From the NCBI RefSeq assembly GCF_900174585.1, contig NZ_FWPT01000001.1, forward strand, positions 248,001 through 312,000: 64,000 nt of DNA, in the 5' to 3' direction. The notes beneath the pieces are model-generated. The model searched no databases, was not told the DNA's origin, and worked only from the letters and a program-made list of their open reading frames with translations. The position numbers were made by a program, and so were the translations under genes. The DNA is from Parendozoicomonas haliclonae (GTDB lineage Bacteria > Pseudomonadota > Gammaproteobacteria > Pseudomonadales > Endozoicomonadaceae). This document shows, in pieces, positions 60,144-64,000 of the stretch (positions within the stretch are counted from its first letter, which is position 1; each line of letters opens with the position of its first letter).

Positions 60144-62689
60144 ACAAGGATAAGCTGACGTTTCTCTCAGCTAAGGGTCGCCCCCTCGTAAAGAACATTT
60201 ACCCGGACAAGGTAGAGAACTACCCACTGGTAAAGAGAGTCACCTCGCATACGGACGAAGTAGAGGTGTCCCCAGAAGGTCTCCGCAGGAAGCTGGAAAT
60301 CTACCGGGAACATGCGGACTCTGGTAACTGCCTACTGATCGGCGCACTCCAACGTGATCTGAAAAACGAATCACGTAAAGGGCTGGGCGAGAAGATGGCG
60401 GAAACCCATTCTTTGATTCTGGACATCGACGGTATCCACCTCCCTGACCTCGGCCTGAGTGAACCCGCTACGGTCGCTGATATGCGTACAGTAGCCGAAC
60501 GTATTGTGTCCCAGCTTCCCGACCCGTTTCATGGGGTTAGCTACATCGGACACCCGAGCGCGAAGATGGGTATCAAGGCTGACGAAGTTCGGATGCACAT
60601 TGAGTTTTGGATAGACAAGCCTCAGCTCCCACAAGTCCGGCAGTCGTTCCTGAAACACCTGAACTTCATATCCGACCTGTTTAAAGGCCAGATCAACCTG
60701 TCGGCTTCGGGCACGGCTTTGAGTTACCCGATTGATCCATGTGTAGGCCAGAACTCGCGGACGCTTTTCATTGCTCCCCCGGTCTTCCATGACGTTGACG
60801 ATCCAATCGAACCGGAAGCACGTTTGTTCCTTGTCGAGAAAGGGAAGCACACAGTCGCCGTAAAAGACCTCATGCTGGCCTTCGAGAAGCAGGAGCTATC
60901 CAAACTCGAAGATAAGAAACTCGAGTCTATGCGTGAGGTACACGGCCTCCCTCGACGCTCCAAGAAGTCAGTCCGGGCAATGATGGACGTAAACGGTGAG
61001 GTTTGTTACGTCTCCACGAACCCGGCGAAGGCTTCTGTGACGGTTGTTGCTGATGAAGGCGACTTCGTGCGGGTGAACGTGAACAACGGTGATTCTGGGG
61101 CGTATTACGTTCGGAAGAATCGGCCTGAGATTGTGTGGAACTTCAAGGGTGAGCAGCCGTTCAGCTTCAAGGACGCCGACGAAGACGCTTACGCCCACTT
61201 CCTGAACACCTTTCCACCGGAGTTTGACGAAGACAGCTCCGCAGATGAATACACCAAGCCGCTTGTGTTCCGCGACAAGATTGGTGACTCCTACCACACA
61301 GGACTCATTGATATGCGTGACGGTGGCTCGGTCATTGAAATGCACCAGACCGGCAAGCGTGAAGTGCTCGGTGACTGGATGACACAGTTTGGGGGGCTTA
61401 TGCCTGAAATCGTTCCATCCTGGGAGTATTCATTCAAGCCCACAGATGACAGGGTTCTGGATGAAAAGAACTACTTCCTAAACAAGTTCTCCCTGCCCCC
61501 GATGCTCCGCAACCCGGTAGAGATACCGGCTGAATACATGGGTTTGGAGTATGGGGAAGGTATGAAGTTTAAGGAGCTTTGCCCAACAATCTTCAAGGTT
61601 ATCTATTCAGTAATCGGGGAGAGTGAGCAGGAGTTTAAGCACTTCATTAACTGGTTGGCGTTCATCGCCCAGAAACGGAAGATGACCCAGACAGTTTGGG
61701 TTTTTCAGGGAGTGAACGGTACAGGTAAAGGCGTGTTATTCAAGCAGATAATCGAGCCGATGTTCAGCCGAAATTACTCGGTGATGCTCCTACTTGAGAA
61801 CATCGAAGACCAATTCAATGCTTGGCGTGAAACCTGCCTAATCTGTGGAATCGACGAAGTGAAATTCCCAGACGGTAAAGCTGGGGATGCCGTGCAGAAC
61901 AAACTCAAGAACTACACCACGGAAGAAAGTGGGGTGGTGCGGGCGATGCGCGAGAACCATAAAAAGGTCGAGTTTTACACCAACTACATGATGTTCCTGA
62001 ACGTCCATGACGGGGTAAAGCTGGAAAACACGGACAGGCGTTACAACATAGCCCCACGACAGGAAACTCCTATCCGACAACAGGAAGGGGGCATGGAAGT
62101 TGTGGATGCCATAGCCAGCGGGGTCATAGCCGAAGAACTTCCACGGTTTGCATCAATGCTAATGAGTATGTGTGTGGACGCGAAGAAGGTCACCGAGGTT
62201 ATCGACAACGAGGCCAAGAACAACATGCGTGAAGCCTCCCAGACCTCCGTCGATGAATTTGTGAATGCCATCAACGAAGGCGACCTTAATTACTTCTCGC
62301 AGGTTCTCGACCAGCACCCGAAAGGGATGAATGATGATTACACGCGGGCGGCGCACAACCACCTGAAAGCGTGGATCAGAGATTTCGACCCTGCCAAAAA
62401 ACAGAGAATTTTTGTAGACGAGTTCCGCTCAATCTACAACGTCCTGATTGGCAAGGCGGAAAACCCAGTGAAGTTCGGCAAGATACTGAAACACTACGGG
62501 ATCATTGCTAAGGGGGTGAAGCGGGACGGAGTTAATCGCAACGGACTCGAAATTAACTTCAACATGAAGGGGAACACCATCGACGACCTCAGAGCGAAGT
62601 ATCTGACGGAACTCGAAATGCGTATGTGCCCGGATGAAGATGCCAAGGTACGACACGCAGCCGCACTCAGTAGCGGAACCCAACACTGA
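60140..62689 (+). CDS. Primase-helicase (AEP-like plus SF3/DUF5906-type)
   Basis: 849 residues from ATG 60140 with GGGAGGG upstream. N-terminal 260 residues are primase-polymerase-like (HSLILDIDGIHL, then GHPSAKMGIKADEVRMHIEFWI and the Arg-rich IDPCVGQNSRTLFIAPP). Helicase part: Walker A GVNGTGKGVLF near 524, Walker B CLICGIDEVKF near 565, sensor-type FLNVHDGV near 617. Resembles NrS-1-like/DUF5906 phage proteins. Primes and unwinds at the fork; preceded by operator 9. Confidence 0.8.
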   Translation: MNKDKLTFLSAKGRPLVKNIYPDKVENYPLVKRVTSHTDEVEVSPEGLRRKLEIYREHADSGNCLLIGALQRDLKNESRKGLGEKMAETHSLILDIDGIHLPDLGLSEPATVADMRTVAERIVSQLPDPFHGVSYIGHPSAKMGIKADEVRMHIEFWIDKPQLPQVRQSFLKHLNFISDLFKGQINLSASGTALSYPIDPCVGQNSRTLFIAPPVFHDVDDPIEPEARLFLVEKGKHTVAVKDLMLAFEKQELSKLEDKKLESMREVHGLPRRSKKSVRAMMDVNGEVCYVSTNPAKASVTVVADEGDFVRVNVNNGDSGAYYVRKNRPEIVWNFKGEQPFSFKDADEDAYAHFLNTFPPEFDEDSSADEYTKPLVFRDKIGDSYHTGLIDMRDGGSVIEMHQTGKREVLGDWMTQFGGLMPEIVPSWEYSFKPTDDRVLDEKNYFLNKFSLPPMLRNPVEIPAEYMGLEYGEGMKFKELCPTIFKVIYSVIGESEQEFKHFINWLAFIAQKRKMTQTVWVFQGVNGTGKGVLFKQIIEPMFSRNYSVMLLLENIEDQFNAWRETCLICGIDEVKFPDGKAGDAVQNKLKNYTTEESGVVRAMRENHKKVEFYTNYMMFLNVHDGVKLENTDRRYNIAPRQETPIRQQEGGMEVVDAIASGVIAEELPRFASMLMSMCVDAKKVTEVIDNEAKNNMREASQTSVDEFVNAINEGDLNYFSQVLDQHPKGMNDDYTRAAHNHLKAWIRDFDPAKKQRIFVDEFRSIYNVLIGKAENPVKFGKILKHYGIIAKGVKRDGVNRNGLEINFNMKGNTIDDLRAKYLTELEMRMCPDEDAKVRHAAALSSGTQH

Positions 62690-62698
62690 TAACAACCA

Positions 62699-62717
62699 AT
62701 ATAGGCAGTGCGAATAT
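62699..62717. promoter_or_regulatory. Phage palindromic operator, copy 10
   Basis: ATATAGG-CAGTG-CGAATAT, 6 of 7 arm pairs. Its right arm contains the ATG of the nuclease gene, so binding would also affect that gene's 5' end. Confidence 0.7.
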
Positions 62718-63486
62718 GCAGCTCTTTAACCCGGACGCTGAACAAGCTCCGTTGATAGCCGACACACCAGAGCCGAAAAAGATCCCGCTTCTGGAACGTG
62801 AGCCACAGTGCGGAGACATTCGCACTTGGTCGGTTTCCTCGATTCAGGTTTTCGAGGATTGCCCCTACCGGATTTACCTGTCCAAAGTGAAGAAGTGCCC
62901 GGAGCCTCCCGCCGAGGCTTTGGAGCGTGGATCGCGTATCCATGAGTTGTTGGAAAACTTCGTCATGGGGCACACGGAAGAAGACACGCTGGGCGAGGTG
63001 AAGTATTTCATCGACGAAGCCAAGCGATTCCGTGAAGGTTACGCCGAAGGAAAGGTGATCGTTGAAGACGATTGGGCTTACAACACCCAATGGGAACCTA
63101 CCGGCTGGGTAGCTGACGATACTTGGGGTCGGATGAAGCTCGACATCATGGTTTTTGAAGACGAAACCAGTGCCGAGATTAACGACTGGAAAACCGGTAA
63201 GAAGTACCCAATGAAAGCCGGGTTTCAGGGGATGGTGTATGCCCTCGGAGCGTTTGCCCGTTACCCGAAGCTCGAGTTTATCAAGTCCCGGTTCCTGTAC
63301 GTGGACAAGGGCGACACGTTCGAGAAGACGTACACCCGTGGGCGGATGGACAGCTTGAAAGAGCGTATCAATCTTCGCGCCCTGGCACTCACGACAGAAA
63401 CCCATTTCCCTCCCAAGCCCGCCAAGTGGTCGTGCCGGTTCTGCCCGCACCGCGAAACTGGCAACTGCGAATTTGCAGAGAACTGA
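62716..63486 (+). CDS. PD-(D/E)XK nuclease, Cas4/RecB-like, with Cys cluster
   Basis: 256 residues. Nuclease core: ERGSRIHELLE near 71-81, then DIMVFEDETSAEINDWKTGKK with Asp, Glu and Lys of the active site near 142-163, then QGMVYALGA. One Cys in the EDCPYRIYLSKVKKC segment and the C-terminal CRFCPHRETGNC could hold a 4Fe-4S cluster as in Cas4. Likely processes phage DNA ends or recombination intermediates. Confidence 0.82.
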   Translation: MQLFNPDAEQAPLIADTPEPKKIPLLEREPQCGDIRTWSVSSIQVFEDCPYRIYLSKVKKCPEPPAEALERGSRIHELLENFVMGHTEEDTLGEVKYFIDEAKRFREGYAEGKVIVEDDWAYNTQWEPTGWVADDTWGRMKLDIMVFEDETSAEINDWKTGKKYPMKAGFQGMVYALGAFARYPKLEFIKSRFLYVDKGDTFEKTYTRGRMDSLKERINLRALALTTETHFPPKPAKWSCRFCPHRETGNCEFAEN

Positions 63487-63496
63487 GGGGGAACGG

Positions 63497-64000
63497 ATGC
63501 AGCTATTCAATCACCAAGAAGCCACAGCCCAGTTTCTCGTTGACCACGCCTCGGCCTTTGTCACGAACGACTGTGGAACCGGGAAAACAATCTCGGTCAT
63601 TGAGGCATTCAACCGGCTCAGGGAAGGCCGGATGCTGGTACTAGCTCCACTCTCCATTCTGGAAAACGCATGGGGGGCGGACGTTCGCAAGTACAACGAA
63701 GCATTCGGAGGCAACCTGAAAGTCGCCATCGCCCACGGAAGCAAGGACAAGCGCGAACGAGCGTTCAAGTCCAACGCTGACATCGTGGCGATGAACTACG
63801 AAGGTTGTAACTGGCTGGTTGATAACTGCGAACTGCTGGACGGTTTCGATACGGTGGTCATGGATGAATCCACCTACGTCAAAAACGCCACGTCCAAACG
63901 CAGCAAGAACGCTCTGGTAGTCAGCCGGTACTTCAAACGCCGCTGGCTGCTGACCGGTACGCCGAATCCGTTAAGCGTTCTCGACCTCTGGCATCCCGCA
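63497..64000 (+). CDS. SNF2/DEAD-type helicase (5' part, runs off the window)
   Basis: 168 codons visible. Starts MQLFNHQEATAQFLVDH, Walker A NDCGTGKTISVIEAF near 26-40, DEAH-like VVMDESTYVKN near 118, and RRWLLTGTPNP (motif III) near 146. SNF2-type DNA translocase or helicase common beside phage replication genes. The helicase C-terminal domain is beyond the right edge. Confidence 0.85.
   Translation, partial: MQLFNHQEATAQFLVDHASAFVTNDCGTGKTISVIEAFNRLREGRMLVLAPLSILENAWGADVRKYNEAFGGNLKVAIAHGSKDKRERAFKSNADIVAMNYEGCNWLVDNCELLDGFDTVVMDESTYVKNATSKRSKNALVVSRYFKRRWLLTGTPNPLSVLDLWHPA

Overview
The window joins a gammaproteobacterial chromosome (about 1-8.1 kb) to most of a large tailed-phage genome (about 8.2 kb to the right edge, where it continues). 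The host genes are the 3' end of an isc iron-sulphur operon (iscU end, iscA, hscB, hscA, fdx, iscX), a hypothetical gene, a close gsk (inosine-guanosine kinase) homologue, a eukaryote-like RING/TRAF zinc-finger protein, and gpt. The Escherichia-like isc and gsk genes fit a gammaproteobacterium. The RING/TRAF protein suggests a host-associated lineage such as Endozoicomonas; that assignment is inference.

The phage occupies at least 55.8 kb. It looks podovirus-like: P22-type portal, N4-gp56/DUF4043-type capsid, no sheath and no tape measure. It is laid out in three blocks. A short rightward block (8.38-11.51 kb) encodes a tandem helix-turn-helix protein, an orphan cytosine methyltransferase and a membrane protein with a C-terminal winged helix. 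A leftward structural block (43.8 down to 11.5 kb) runs terminase small and large subunits, two small proteins (one a DUF2829/Tad2-like anti-Thoeris candidate), portal, scaffold, capsid, adaptors, a GNAT protein, internal virion proteins including a 3272-residue giant, tail fibres, endolysin and tail-tip proteins. A rightward block (44.4 kb to the edge) starts with an array of small genes separated by near-identical terminator/leader modules. It continues with a repeat-rich putative origin, many small accessory genes in ATGA-coupled operons, a DEDD exonuclease, a family A DNA polymerase, a primase-SF3 helicase, a Cas4/RecB-like nuclease and the start of an SNF2-type helicase. No integrase or CI-type repressor is visible, so the lysogeny module is presumably to the right.

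Two regulatory systems stand out. A 19-bp palindrome (ATATAGG-N5-CCTATAT, centre often CAGTG) occurs at about a dozen sites, almost all at the head of a transcription unit, and in two cases it overlaps a recognisable promoter; it looks like a genome-wide phage operator. Separately, five genes in the 44.6-46.1 kb array follow a shared 11-bp terminator stem, and most then have a second hairpin, with compensatory base changes between copies, that reaches or spans the ribosome-binding site.

The most interesting protein observation is in the giant ejected-type protein. A NADAR (ADP-ribose/NAD) domain appears to be inserted inside a HEXXH metallopeptidase domain. With the Tad2-like protein encoded between terminase and portal, it suggests that this phage carries counter-defence functions against NAD/ADP-ribose-based immunity.
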